Shown here one piece after another: positions 21,212 to 31,817 of a stretch of DNA of 64,000 bases. Origin of the DNA: Pseudocercospora fijiensis CIRAD86 (Eukaryota; Ascomycota; Dothideomycetes; Mycosphaerellales; Mycosphaerellaceae); the NCBI RefSeq assembly GCF_000340215.1, contig NW_006921541.1, positions 491,876-555,875 on the forward strand, given 5' to 3'. The position numbers and the translations under genes are program-made. Positions within the stretch are counted from its first letter, which is position 1, and each line of letters starts with the position of its first letter. A model generated the notes under the pieces. It saw only the letters and a list, made by a program, of their open reading frames with translations, did not search any database and was not told the DNA's origin.

Positions 21212-21896
21212 TTTGTGTGCTTCTGTGAGATTTTTCGGTGGTTGAGTGTGCTGATTGGATGTTCGAGAGTTTCGAGATTGTGTTCGTGTGAAGAGCTGCG
21301 ATCGACGATATTTAAGCAATTTCAGGATTGTAGTGAAGAGAACATCGTTGCCCTTGCCATCATCGCCCTAGCTACGGAGTCATATACATGCGCGCGAATC
21401 GTAATACTATACCACAGGTCATAATGAATGTGGAAGAGAGCGGTTAGTGAAAGAGGCCAGCCCGAGAAAGTGCGCCGGGCATATATATACAATGCAGAAT
21501 GGGGTAGGCTGTGCAAAGATCTTTCGATTTAATGACTCAATGCTGTGCGATACGAAGCCGACGGGATCGCCACATGTTTCCTAATCAACGAATTAGAGTG
21601 CAGCTGCTGGAGTTTGCATCGGATACTACAATAATTGGAGTTTCCGTGTAGTTGTTGGTCGCCGATGTCTTGCAGCGAGCGAGTCGTTCTTCGATTTGCT
21701 CCCACATGCACCGCGCATCGCTTTCACATGTCGCCGCAACTTAGCGCGAGGCCCGTGCTCGAGCTTGGGCTCAATTTCTGCCCACAGCGTCTTCCAACTT
21801 TTTCTTCGTCACCCCCTGGAACACACCGCATCGGAGGTCGTGCTCAGTCCATCACACAATCAACCTCGTCAAAGAAACAACTCATTATCATACAAC
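21212..21896. other. Intergenic, divergent promoters
   Basis: This region lies between a minus-strand small gene and a plus-strand BTB gene. Overlapping short frames show no domain. It contains a tatatatac stretch near 21483 that may be a promoter element. Nothing else was noted. Confidence 0.4.
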
Positions 21897-22570
21897 ATGG
21901 CCGGCGCTGCTTCGAGAGACGTCCGGTACGCTGACATGCTTGTTGTTTGTGGCAACTGCACATGGGAGGTGCACAGCAATTTCGTGTGCCCGCGCGCCGC
22001 GGTTTTCGAGAACGCTTTCGAACGTAGCAACCCGGTAAGACCAAAAATACATCAAGTGGTTCTGTTTGCTGAATTATTCGATAGAATATGGTCGTCGACT
22101 TGACCGGCGAAAAGGAACAAGTCGTCGCCGCCGTCATCGAGTATATCTATGATGGCCATTATGGCTCTGCAGAGCCAGCATCGGATGATGATATCAGTCT
22201 GCACGCCGACGTCTTGCGATTAGCCAATCAACACCGTATGGAGGACCTTCGTGAGCATGCTTTCGATTGATACGCCTACACTTTGGCTGGCAACTGGAAT
22301 CAAGCATCCTTTGCAGATGCTCTTGACCGCCTCTACACCAACATGCGCGAGGAAGATATCATGCTACGCATTGCAGCAACTGCAATCGCCGTGACGCATG
22401 CCCGTGAGCTTCTTGGTGATCCTGCGCGATACGCTCGCTTCAACAGGGTCGTGGCGAGGCATGCCCCACTGGCCGCCACCCTCGCGCAGAGTCTCGCTCA
22501 CGCTCTCAATGAGTCTCAGAACGGTAGTAACTTCGCCTCGCAAGACACCCGCACACCAAGTCCACCATAG
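21897..22570 (+). pseudogene. BTB/POZ-domain protein with in-frame stop
   Basis: Exon 1 (21897-22034) begins MAGAASRDVRYADMLVVCGN and contains the BTB core W-E-V-H-S-N-F-V-C-P-R-A-AVFENAF. A 50-bp intron (GTAAGA to GATAG) leads in phase to NMVVDLTGEKEQVVAAVIEYIYDGHY, the second half of the BTB fold. Downstream, H-A-F-D is followed by TGA at 22268-22270; the same frame then continues YAYTLAGNWNQASFADALDRLYTN, which fits the helical region that normally follows BTB in fungal proteins. A single CGA-to-TGA change would explain it. An alternative intron (22251-22316, GTGAGC to TTGCAG) would remove the stop in frame but also delete the conserved NW..F..A....Y segment. BTB domains mediate dimerisation and Cul3 binding. 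Confidence 0.7.
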
Positions 22571-23185
22571 CGATCTGATTCGCGCTGTCTCCGGTGTCCA
22601 CGGTGTGAGGAGCACTTCGACGCTGAGCTGCCATCTAGCGGTACATACCAGCATCAATGTGATACCGAGCGGACCCAGCAAGAGCATATCGGCAACAGAT
22701 ACACCCCGTCGCAGTGGCGCACGTACTATTGTGGTACAGATGCCGAGCCAGACCCAGATGCCTAGGCGGAATGCGAGAGACGTACTATTGTGCTAGAGGA
22801 GCCAAGCGAAGCCCAGATGCTTAGAGAAATGGAGAGGAGCGCATGTGATGCCTCCAAGGTTCCAAAGTGATCCAGGGCAATGAATGCGAATACAAACGCT
22901 TCGGACGGAAATTGCCTTCGTGAGCCGCCATGAGCGGCAGTTTTGCATAACACCGGGCTTTTGTCCAAGAAGCCGAAGGAGAATCAACGAGCCTCAAGTC
23001 CCATCTCTTACTTCTACTGTCTGCCTTGCGATTGTTGTAGAACTTTTTCATCGTCATTTTCACTTCCGCATAAGTATTAATGTGGGGCGTCCGGCCTTAC
23101 TTCACCTGCGTGTGATGAAGACGCGGCTGAGTGAGAGACGATAAAAGAACTCTCCCTGCGACATCAACCTCTCACCAACGTCGAC
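22571..23185. other. Intergenic between tandem BTB genes
   Basis: No gene is supported. Plus and minus open frames overlap each other and have no domain. It probably holds the 3' end of the first BTB gene and the promoter of the second. Confidence 0.4.
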
Positions 23186-24436
23186 ATGGAGCCAGCCCTG
23201 CACTGCCTCCGCCGTAATGGACGCTACCAAGATCTCAGCATAGTGTGTCCTGATCGCACAGTTGTGGTGCACAGCGTAGTAGTCGCGCCGCAATGGGGTC
23301 ATATCGACAGGATGTGCAGCCAATTCCAAGTGAGAAAATAGCAGCCAATGACCAGAGCAAGACTAACGAGGCACACAGCAGGGACCAGACGTTCCAAGAC
23401 GTATTGACCTGCCGGACGAAAGCTCCGAGATCGAAGCCATAATTGATTTCTGCTTGCTATGATGGAGACTACGGCAAGCAGTGTCTCAGACCAGAACTCT
23501 TCCATCATGCGTGCGTATTCGAAGTTGCCGAAAACCACGAACTCTTTGCGCTCAAAGAACTAGCACGAGCCAAGTTCAAAGCGGTCAAGGAGACAGATTC
23601 GATCGGAGCCGATGTCGCCAGCACGGCCGAGAATTTGTATCGGACTCAAGAGCACGAATTGCGAGAGGGTTTTGTCCGCACCCTTCATGCTCGCCGGGCT
23701 GAGCTCCTCGGCCAAAGCTCAGAAATCCGCGAAGCTCTCTTCGGCATTGCAGGACTTATGAAGAGACCTGGTGGCCTTCGACGTCGATGGGCGATCTGAA
23801 GTCACTCCGCCAGGCTCAGGGGATCGAAGGCCTTTGGGAGCCACGTCGGGTCAGACGAAGGATGGCGAAAACTCGAGCGGCCAGAGTGATCTCTTGCTTG
23901 AGCGTACCGAGACGACAGATGATGAGGATGAGGCTACAGCATTGCAGGAGCCAGAGAGCTCCGATGACATGGATGGAGAAGACGAAGATGTCGAGGATCC
24001 GCTCGATATGGGTGGTCCAGAGTGGCAAAAGCGTAGACACGACCTCATTCAGCTCCTAACAAGACTCGGCGAGGCTACACGCAACAGTCTGTCAAAGACC
24101 ATCGACCGGGCCGGCCGTAGATTTCCAGCAGCATACTCTCTGGTTGTGAAGCAATTGGCCAAGATGCAGCACCGCTTCGATCCCACCCGAAACGACATGA
24201 ACATGCTTCTGATTGCCAAGCTGTACCTCGCGATCCGTGTGCCAACTCATCGTGAGGAGATCATGAGCTGCGGCAAAGGCGATGTACTCCCCGTCGACTT
24301 GCCATGGCATGTTCTCACAAAGCAGGAAGGTCCTGTTGAAACTTTCGTGATCCTGCTCGAAGAGATCCTCGAAACACCGAAGCTGTGCAAGCAGACCAAG
24401 AGGAAAAGAACCGAATCGCCCTCCGAACGACTGTGA
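23186..24436 (+). pseudogene. Second BTB-like gene, frameshifted
   Basis: Exon 1 (23186-23329) starts MEPALHCLRRNGRYQDLSIV, with VVVHSVVVAP typical of BTB strand/helix elements. A 49-bp intron with an ACTAAC branch point (23330-23378) leads into GPDVPRRIDLPDESSEIEAIIDF. The frame then breaks at about 23451-23460 (tgcttgctat) and resumes in another frame as YDGDYGKQ, followed by a helical BACK-like region (ELFALKELARAKFKAVKETDS). A second shift near 23765 leads to an acidic linker (TDDEDEATALQEPESSDDM) and a C-terminal domain without known relatives. Neither continuation has its own ATG. Two shifts suggest a decayed gene; assembly errors are the alternative. It is a tandem relative of the gene at 21897. 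Confidence 0.6.
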
Positions 24437-24779
24437 CATGCCAGAAGCAATACCAAACCCGCACTCCATTGGAAGCATAGAGAGCCAGCCAGGATAATCA
24501 CCAGAAATCCACAACAAGAAATCATAAAATCAACCCGCCAGCCGAGGCAGGGCGCCTTCGATCAACAAAATGCATTGCAAATATCTCGCCATCACACACG
24601 AATGATCCAATTGAACCCCCGATGATACTCCTCTTTTGACTCCACGCTATGCAAACCTCAAACAACAACAACAAAAAAAAAACAGGAACTCCCACATCCA
24701 TAATGCCCACCTGGGTATAATTCATTGACTGACCTAACGCAGTCCCAAAAACCTCCCGATCTATTCCCGCCTCCCATCA
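24437..24779. other. Intergenic between convergent genes
   Basis: This short stretch lies between the BTB relic and the 3' end of the mannosidase gene. It includes an aac/a-rich run (about 24661-24682) that is simple sequence. No gene is seen. Confidence 0.5.
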
Positions 24780-27700
24780 TCACTTTCCCAAAGGATTTTC
24801 CGGCCTCCGAAAGAAATGCGCCTCGGTGTTCATGACCCAATCATCCAAACTCCAAACATCAGGCTCGTCAAAAAGCAAGTAAAAGTATTTCAACGTCTCG
24901 GCAATCCAGAAACTCTCCATGCCGTCCAGCTGCTCCGGGTGCAGCTTCGTGATATCATCCAACGCACTGTGACCGTACCTCGCGCGCGTATGCTTGTCGA
25001 TAGCCCGGAACATTTTCCAGCCCATGTCGCGCCAGTACTGTTCGCCGGTGATGCGGTACATGTAGAAGACGGATTCGATCGCTTCGGGTCTCAGGATGTA
25101 CTTCCTGCTCTCGTAGCGAACGAAGCCGGGCGCAAGACGTTCATCCTCGATTTTCTGTTCCACGTATTGCTTGTGCGTCGGGGGCGGCGATGGTGTGTAA
25201 GCAGGTGCAATGGCATCGACTGGCGAGGGTGAGGGTGGATACACATCGCTATCGCGATCGTACTGAGTATTGGCATCATATTGATTGCTGTTTGCTGGGA
25301 AGATGACATCTTCGCCTCCAGCACCTGGCCCATAGTTTGCCATGTCAGACGGTGCTTTTATAGGGCTCGGCAACTGTGCTGCTTGTGGTAATGGGAGGAG
25401 CTTATCGTCAGCGACATTCTCTTCGTGCAGCTGCCGCTTGTTGTACTGGCTCATGTCTTGCGCAACAGTTGCCGGTCTGTTCTGTAAACCATAATCGTCA
25501 TCCTCAACACGTTGACCTGTGCGGTGATGTGACAGAGTGTAACTACTACTGCTTGTGCCACTCGGTGTGACGGTTGGTCGGCTGTTTGCTATCAACGCAT
25601 CCTCGCCGTAGGTCTCCGCGTATTCCTTGCGCTGCTCGTCGCGATAGCTTTGATATGGATCCAGTTCTTCCCAGTACATGGTCTCATTCCACTCGCACTT
25701 GTTTTTGTCCGGGCACGCAAGTGCAATGAAGCCTTCAGGCATGATACCGGAGGTGGTAGCGTTGTATGCCCAGATGCAGCCATCAGTAAGCTTGCGACCG
25801 ATCTCAACGTGCTCTGGTAAGTCGAAGAGCTTGCCGCCCATGGCGAACATACCACCAGCAAAGCATGTCAAGTGCTCGCCCTTGGAATGCTTCGTTTCGT
25901 AATATGTTTCATTATCGTAGTCCCACGCTGACACTATTTCACCTGAAATCAAGATATCGAGATTGTCGGGTGTCATTGGGCGAAACAGGCCCTTCTCAGC
26001 CCACGGAATCATGCTTGCCAAGTACATGTCTTTGTACTGGTCGAATTGCCCACCAATAAGCAGATGCATCTTTGGCAAATATTCGTAAGTGCTGTCGCTC
26101 TGGCCTCCGAGGGTGAAACTCTCCATACCATGCGAACTTACCGACCGAAGGCCTTGAGGAATACACACGGGCTCTTTTGGTGGTTCGTAGACGGGGACGT
26201 AAGGTGAGCTCGGATTGTGTCCTTGCTGAACGTCCGGTAGAGCTCCATTCTGCGCAGCCGCGCCTTGGTCGAGGTTCTGTGTGCCAGTTTGAAACTTCGC
26301 AGGAGGACCGTGAGCAGCTGGCTGGCCGACCCTCGGGTTCACAGTGGCATCAACCAGGTCGCCCACGTCAAGCTGCCGCTTCCTATGCTTGGTAACTGGA
26401 GTGCCATCTGTCCACCTCAGCTCGTCAGAACTGCTCTTTTGTTTGACTTTCAGAGCATCCAGTGAGCCCGTTTGAGCTGCTTGCCCTGCTTGTGCTTTCT
26501 GCTGATTCAACGAAGCCTCAGCTTTGTCCATGACTCCGGGGTCGACTTTCACAGGCTCGCTGGTGACCATATAGCTGTCTCCGCCCGGTACCGGGATTTG
26601 AATCCGAGTTGGAGTGCCAGGCGAGAGTTGGACGGGCTTTGCGCAACCACTGGCATCCAGCGTAGTGGGCCACATCCCAGGAATACGAGTCTGATTCTGC
26701 CACTCTTCAAAAGCGTCGGTTATTCTGGCAACCGCGTCATAGTACTTGGGTTCTTTGGTGAGCTGAGCCAGTCTCGTGAATTCCAAGCTCAATGTACCAA
26801 GTTCGGCCATTACAACTCTGGTGCTTGCTCGATGTCCGTTCGAAGAAAAGCTCGGCTTCCAATAATAGTAAGTCTCGGGCATCCGATTCGGGGTGTCGAA
26901 AGCGCTGTACAGGATTTCGGCCAACTCCACGGCTTTGTCCAGCAGCACGCGATATTGCCGGCCAGATACATCGTAGGCTCCAACCAGTCCACCGAGGTAT
27001 CTGATTGTAACCTCAAATAGCGGAATGTCATTTCGAGACGAAGTCGTAAAGTCGATGTACTTGGTCTGGTTGACGGCATCCTCGAACTCGTCCTTCATGC
27101 CCATAATCCACAATGTGTCCAGCGAATCGACCAATGTCGCACCCCAGCCATTGAAAGAGTTCTTGCCATACCCAGATACGGGCTCGACCTCGTCGTATCC
27201 CCAGCCATGCTTGCGATAGCCACTCCACGCATGCTTGCATGCCTCTTTGACTGCAGCCAGACGCTGCTTATCTGCGCCTTTTGTGTCTTTCTTCTGAACG
27301 AGAGGGATTGGTTTTGGTGTTCCGCTCGGCAATTGTATGGTCGACGTGATGGGCCATTTCTCCGGCTGCTTGGTCCAATGAATCGCGGGCGGCGAGTAGA
27401 TAGGTCTGCCGTATGCGTCTACGTTAGCTTCGTCGTCGCCGTCGTCGTCGTCATCGTCGCTCGAGCCTGGCGGCAGCGTTGGTAAGGGCTTTTTTGTAGC
27501 CCATTCCGCGAATTCAGATCCCGCTGCCTCTCCTGCCGCGGTCGTTGCTTCTGGTTCCACAACCTTGACAGGCGTGGTGGCAGGAACCGCATCGAGCGCT
27601 TCTGCAGAGGTCGCCTGCGCCTTGGGCTTGAACTCTGGCTTGGGCAGATGTTCAATCTTATCTTCCAACTGTGGCCCCAATACTGCTTCTGTCTCTTTCC

Positions 27701-27857
27701 CATCTGGCTTCCTCAGAACTGCTCCGCCTCCCACTTTGGTCGGGCGAATATAATCGGCGGCTCGTTCGTAGCCACGATTCCAGTACAGAAAATATACAAA
27801 GACCAGACAGACTGCGATGGCCAGCAGGCGCACTCTACGAGTCCGGCCAGGCATCAT
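24780..27857 (-). CDS. GH47 class I alpha-1,2-mannosidase, very long form
   Basis: A single frame of 1025 residues starts at the first of two adjacent ATGs (27857). It is a type II membrane protein: a short basic N-terminus, then the anchor LLAIAVCLVFVYFLYW (residues 11-26), then a Pro/Ala-rich stem with an acidic run SSDDDDDDGDDE near 133-143. The GH47 fold starts near residue 200 (KEACKHAWSGYRKHGWGYDE) with GWGATLVDSLDTLWIMGM, FEVTIRYLGGLVGAYD, later RPEAIESVFYMYRITG, and the calcium-binding Thr in NTEAHFF near the end. Such enzymes trim alpha-1,2-linked mannose from N-glycans in the ER/Golgi. Two long low-complexity insertions (about residues 430-570 and 770-900) roughly double the usual 500-600-residue length; they map to loops, as expected if the core is intact. 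Confidence 0.93.
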   Translation of the reverse strand: MMPGRTRRVRLLAIAVCLVFVYFLYWNRGYERAADYIRPTKVGGGAVLRKPDGKETEAVLGPQLEDKIEHLPKPEFKPKAQATSAEALDAVPATTPVKVVEPEATTAAGEAAGSEFAEWATKKPLPTLPPGSSDDDDDDGDDEANVDAYGRPIYSPPAIHWTKQPEKWPITSTIQLPSGTPKPIPLVQKKDTKGADKQRLAAVKEACKHAWSGYRKHGWGYDEVEPVSGYGKNSFNGWGATLVDSLDTLWIMGMKDEFEDAVNQTKYIDFTTSSRNDIPLFEVTIRYLGGLVGAYDVSGRQYRVLLDKAVELAEILYSAFDTPNRMPETYYYWKPSFSSNGHRASTRVVMAELGTLSLEFTRLAQLTKEPKYYDAVARITDAFEEWQNQTRIPGMWPTTLDASGCAKPVQLSPGTPTRIQIPVPGGDSYMVTSEPVKVDPGVMDKAEASLNQQKAQAGQAAQTGSLDALKVKQKSSSDELRWTDGTPVTKHRKRQLDVGDLVDATVNPRVGQPAAHGPPAKFQTGTQNLDQGAAAQNGALPDVQQGHNPSSPYVPVYEPPKEPVCIPQGLRSVSSHGMESFTLGGQSDSTYEYLPKMHLLIGGQFDQYKDMYLASMIPWAEKGLFRPMTPDNLDILISGEIVSAWDYDNETYYETKHSKGEHLTCFAGGMFAMGGKLFDLPEHVEIGRKLTDGCIWAYNATTSGIMPEGFIALACPDKNKCEWNETMYWEELDPYQSYRDEQRKEYAETYGEDALIANSRPTVTPSGTSSSSYTLSHHRTGQRVEDDDYGLQNRPATVAQDMSQYNKRQLHEENVADDKLLPLPQAAQLPSPIKAPSDMANYGPGAGGEDVIFPANSNQYDANTQYDRDSDVYPPSPSPVDAIAPAYTPSPPPTHKQYVEQKIEDERLAPGFVRYESRKYILRPEAIESVFYMYRITGEQYWRDMGWKMFRAIDKHTRARYGHSALDDITKLHPEQLDGMESFWIAETLKYFYLLFDEPDVWSLDDWVMNTEAHFFRRPENPLGK

Positions 27858-28148
27858 GCGGGATTATCGTCGACGTGAGCTCTGCATGTGAAACCGCTAT
27901 CAGACGCAAGCGAAGGTAAAAGAGTGTCGGGGGGCATATACGTAGATAGATAAACGAAACAATGAATATACAGGTGTTGCTCTTGGCATTACTGTCGTTT
28001 CCCGTGCTCATCCACCCCCCTTCCTCGACGTGCTTGGCGATGGGAAGGTTTCCGACCCGGAATGCTCCCAATTAGAATAGGTCGCTCCATAGGGAGGCCC
28101 ATACGTACCAGATTGTCAATACAGCACTTCTGAGCGCAGCGACAACAA
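27858..28148. other. Upstream region of mannosidase gene
   Basis: Ordinary base composition leads up to the sharp edge of the foldback element at 28149. This probably holds the mannosidase promoter. No gene is seen. Confidence 0.4.
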
Positions 28149-28420
28149 CGCAATCTTTGCCCCTTTAAGTTCTTTTTATTATATCTTTTTATATAGAGGA
28201 TTTATAGGTTAATAATATAGGGCAAAGATACTCTAATTTGTATCTATTTTTAGAAAATAATAAAATTTATAGTCGTTACCTACTAAATTTATAGGATATA
28301 TAGCCTAGAATTCTAATTTAGAAGTTTAACAATTTTAGCATTTTTTAGGCCTTAGCATACTATTTTTAGTAATCTAAAATCTAGATCTTATAGTTTTATC
28401 TTATAAAAATCTAAATTTTA
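28149..28420 (+). repeat. Left terminal inverted repeat
   Basis: This arm begins cgcaatctttgcccct and aligns with the reverse complement of the right arm. Shared landmarks are gttctttttat, aaagatactctaattt, tttttagaaaataataaaattt and actatttttagtaat. Confidence 0.75.
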
Positions 28421-29189
28421 ATTTATATATTAGTATAGAAACTATTAGTAATACAATTTAGAAAGGAATATTATTTTCTTACTATATTCTCTTTAGTTTA
28501 TCTTTTTATTTAGAAGAGTTATAGCTTAGTAATATAAGACAAATATACTTTTACTTTTATATATTTTTAGAAAATAACTAAAACTACTGTAGCTATCTAC
28601 TAAGATTAGCCTAAAACTCTTAAATAAAGATTTTAAGATTTTACTATTTATTAGGCCTTAGTATACTATTCTTAGTAATCTAAAACCTAGACCTAAAAGT
28701 TTCGTCTAGTATAAATATTAGTTGAGATTCTTATCTTAATACGCTTACTATTAGTCTTAAAATCCTAAAGCGAATATTCTTAAGAATTGTAGGCTTAGTA
28801 ATTTAAAGTTTATAATTCTTAAGAATATTCTTTTTTAAGTTGTAAGACTATTTATAGCTTAGTTAAAGTAAAAGCCCTAATATAGATTCCTAGTAGGTGA
28901 AACTATAAGCTTTAGGTTTTAGATTACTAAAAATAGTATACTAAGGCTTAAAAAACGCAAAAGTCTTAAAATCTTTATTCTAAAATTTTAGGCTAATATT
29001 AGTAGCTAGCTATAATAATTTTAGTAATTTTCTAATACTAGATTAAAAACAGAGTATTTTTGTCTTATATTACTAAGCTATAACTCCTCTAAAGAAAAAG
29101 ATATACAAAAGGGAATCTAATAAGAATTTAAGTTTTAAATTCTAGATTATATAACTAATAGTAGCTATATTACGAGAAAAATCTCAAAA

Positions 29190-29455
29190 TAGATTTTCAT
29201 TAAGTAAAACTATAAGGCCTAGGTTTTGTATTACTAAAAATAGTATATTAAGACTTAAGAAAACGCTAAAATTCTAAAATTTCTTACTTAGAAGTTTAAG
29301 CTATATAGCTTATTAGTTTAGGAGATAACTACTAGAAATTTTATTATTTTCCAAAAATACATATAAATTAGAGTATCTTTGTCTTATATTATGAAGCTAT
29401 AACTCCTCTAGATAAAAAGATATTTTAAAAAGAACTTGTAGGGGCAAAGATTGCG
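29190..29455 (-). repeat. Right terminal inverted repeat
   Basis: This is the inverted partner of the left arm, ending aggggcaaagattgcg at 29455. The two arms differ mainly by C/T and G/A changes, as expected after RIP. Confidence 0.75.
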
Positions 29456-30944
29456 CTGTGAATTCTTCATTGACAATCTGGCATATATGGAGCTCCGTCG
29501 CTCCACGCCCGCCGCCCGCCGCCCCATACCAATCTATATCAGGCTACGGCGAAACCCTTGGACATGCATGCTGTGCGGGGAGCATGGAGATAGGCGAGGT
29601 GCTTTGTAACATCACTTCTCTCCTAGACGTGCAAAGAGCGCAGGAGAAGGCCGGCGGCTGGCATCCAACCTTGATACCCTCTTCCGGAGATCTGAAATGG
29701 ACAGTCATCAGATTGCAGCCGGGCGGCGGCGAGGTTCCGAGACACATGCACAATGCTGAGAAACACACTGCCCACGAGCGCATTCATAGCATCGTACAGG
29801 CTGAGTTGTTTCTCGGTGTCGCCGGTGATGGCCTTGACGCTGCTCCCTCAACATTGTGTTGACTTTGTACTGCCTTAAGCTCTCCGCTGGGTCTTATGAT
29901 CGCTGCTCCTGGACTCTCTTCCGTGTTCTTGATGATTAGAGTGGAAGCGGGCATGATATATGTGGCTGGCCAAGCATGGTGAATACGGCAGGGAGCACTA
30001 TTCACTGGCATTGCCAGTTACAGATGCATGTGTCAGAATACTGTTTACTCACAATGAGCTGTATGCTCCTAGTCCTTCTCGAGATGACCTCGAACTAGAT
30101 CGAAACGAAACTATCACCACTATCCTACTACCGTTCTGCCCAATTTTTTCCAGTTGTTCACGCGTGATGTCGCAGTGACATTCTTGGCCATCTTCTCGCC
30201 AATGTTTGACCAACTTCCAACCATCTTTGACTCATCTTCTAACTATCTTCTCCACCTCGGGTCGTAATCGTGATCACAGGTATGCGTGACTCTCGCCTGC
30301 CACATGTCGTAAATGGCTTGCTCATTTCGTCGTCGAGCTTCTTGCGTGCTCCGCTTTGGTGGCAGGTCGCATGACCGTGCAGACCATCGTGGCTTTCCTG
30401 GGGGTTCTGTTCTGTTTTGGACTGGTCGGACCTATAAATTCTGACGGTTCTTCGCCTTCATTGTCCTTTTGGTTCTGTGATACCCCAAGAGGTTGGCAAG
30501 ACTGATATCAGCAGCAGAATATATGCATTCTGGAAGAGATCTCACAGAGCACACCAGCATGAATACCGTGAGCATGACATCGCCTCACTGTGGTATGTGC
30601 TCCTCAATGCATTATTGAGTGTGTTCTGGCCGGCTTCGCTCACAACTGAATAAACTTTTGTCACATGCAGATTGCAGAATGCGCCTGCCACTTTCACAAA
30701 GCTTCGACCTCACATTGTCGCGCGCGACAATAGAAGCTCTGACCACCACCACCAACCTCTCGCCACACACCGTGAGCAGCAAACTTTCGCCGCCGTCTTC
30801 TGCCATCCACTCGTCTCCCCGCGAAACTGCCATTGCGACTGAATGCCACCACGGCTTTCTCCTCGCTGTATTCGGCATCGCAACACCAAGAAATCGCGAC
30901 CACCAGCTAATCCCTCTCCATCAGTCAACCACACCGACATCGCC
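29456..30944. other. Intergenic, no supported gene
   Basis: Composition is ordinary. A 134-codon plus frame right at the element edge (29458-29862) begins at a non-ATG codon and is matched by an open minus frame, so neither is convincing. Frames near 30600-30900 are shadows of the BTB-like gene's 5' region. This stretch includes the promoter of the gene at 30945. Confidence 0.4.
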
Positions 30945-31817
30945 ATGGCCGACGTCGTAGACCCACGCACACCGGTCGCCGACATCGCCATCCTCGCGAC
31001 TGACGACGGCACGTTCACCCTCGACCGCAACCTCCTAGCTGGACGCGGACCACTCTTCACAGTATTCTTCACCCAAAAAAGCACAAAACTCCGAACCACA
31101 CAGATCTTCCTCCCCGAAGCTTCCCCATACATTTCCGACGGCTCGGGAGCCATAGCCGACTACATCGAATATGTCAAGAATGGCGGAACGTTCCTCCCAG
31201 TTTTGGCGGGCAGCGAAGATAAGCACGCGCCGTACGAAGAGCAGCTTGATCACCTGATCGACCTGTATCTCTACGCCTCGCAGATCGAGGATACGAAGGC
31301 GCAAGATGACACGATGGATTGCCTGCTCGCCACGTACAGAGACGGAGGTGTAGGTGGATTTCCGTGGATGCCAGACTCGGAGACCATAGCGCGAATCTAT
31401 GACGCCAGCCCATTGGCTCCGACTCTTCGAAAATTCTTGATCGACGTGCACATGTGGGCCGGTGAGGTGGGTTCGAAGGAGGATCGCAAGCATGAAGGCT
31501 TCCTCAGAGATCTCAAGGCTAGAGTCTTGGACGAGGTGATGGGTCCCGGGCATGGTGGCGATCTGTATGACAGCACCTCGAAGTATATGCAAATTCTGGC
31601 TGCCAAGGGTAATCACAGAATGGCGAAGAATAAGAAGAAGGAAGCGATTCCGGCCGGTATTAAGTGCTGTGATTACCATAAGCATGGTCCTGGAGAGGAG
31701 TGTGTCAATAAGAAGCGGAAGAGGCCGGTGGAGGTGTTGGATGATAGCGACGAGGAGGTGCAGAGCGTGAGACCGCCGACGAAGAAGATCATGACACCCA
31801 TGAAATCTGAGAGGTAG
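30945..31817 (+). CDS. BTB-like protein with C-terminal basic tail
   Basis: The chosen start is the ATG at 30945 (CGCCATGGCC, strong context), giving 290 residues; an in-frame ATG at 30843 would add 34 low-complexity residues. The N-terminal 130 residues match the layout of a divergent BTB domain: DIAILATDDGTFTLDRNLLAGRGPLF (strand-helix with the substrate-like loop), then IADYIEYVKNGGTF and a helix rich in Tyr/Leu (LIDLYLYASQIEDTKAQDD). The middle is helical. A small C-H patch, IKCCDYHKHGPGEEC, near residue 245 could bind zinc. The end is highly charged (KKRKRPVEVLDDSDEEV), suggesting a nuclear protein. Such BTB proteins are abundant in Dothideomycetes, and no individual role is known. The gene is undamaged, unlike the two BTB relatives at 22-24 kb. 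Confidence 0.8.
   Translation: MADVVDPRTPVADIAILATDDGTFTLDRNLLAGRGPLFTVFFTQKSTKLRTTQIFLPEASPYISDGSGAIADYIEYVKNGGTFLPVLAGSEDKHAPYEEQLDHLIDLYLYASQIEDTKAQDDTMDCLLATYRDGGVGGFPWMPDSETIARIYDASPLAPTLRKFLIDVHMWAGEVGSKEDRKHEGFLRDLKARVLDEVMGPGHGGDLYDSTSKYMQILAAKGNHRMAKNKKKEAIPAGIKCCDYHKHGPGEECVNKKRKRPVEVLDDSDEEVQSVRPPTKKIMTPMKSER

Larger units (their letters stand above)
28149..29455. mobile_element. 1.3-kb non-autonomous foldback/MITE-like element, RIP-mutated
   Basis: Both ends start with the same 16 bases, cgcaatctttgcccct, in inverted orientation. Similarity between the left arm and the reverse complement of the right arm continues, imperfectly, for at least 270 bp. Further inverted sub-copies (about 28490-28720 against 28870-29110) make the whole a nested palindrome. 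It is very A/T-rich and has no coding potential. Edges to ordinary DNA are sharp on both sides. The family is uncertain: long terminal inverted repeats suggest a MULE- or foldback-type non-autonomous transposon. No clear target-site duplication was found. Confidence 0.8.

Noticed and set aside
29458..29862. 134-codon frame at the edge of the foldback element
   Set aside because: Starts with a non-ATG codon exactly at the element edge and is open on the other strand too.
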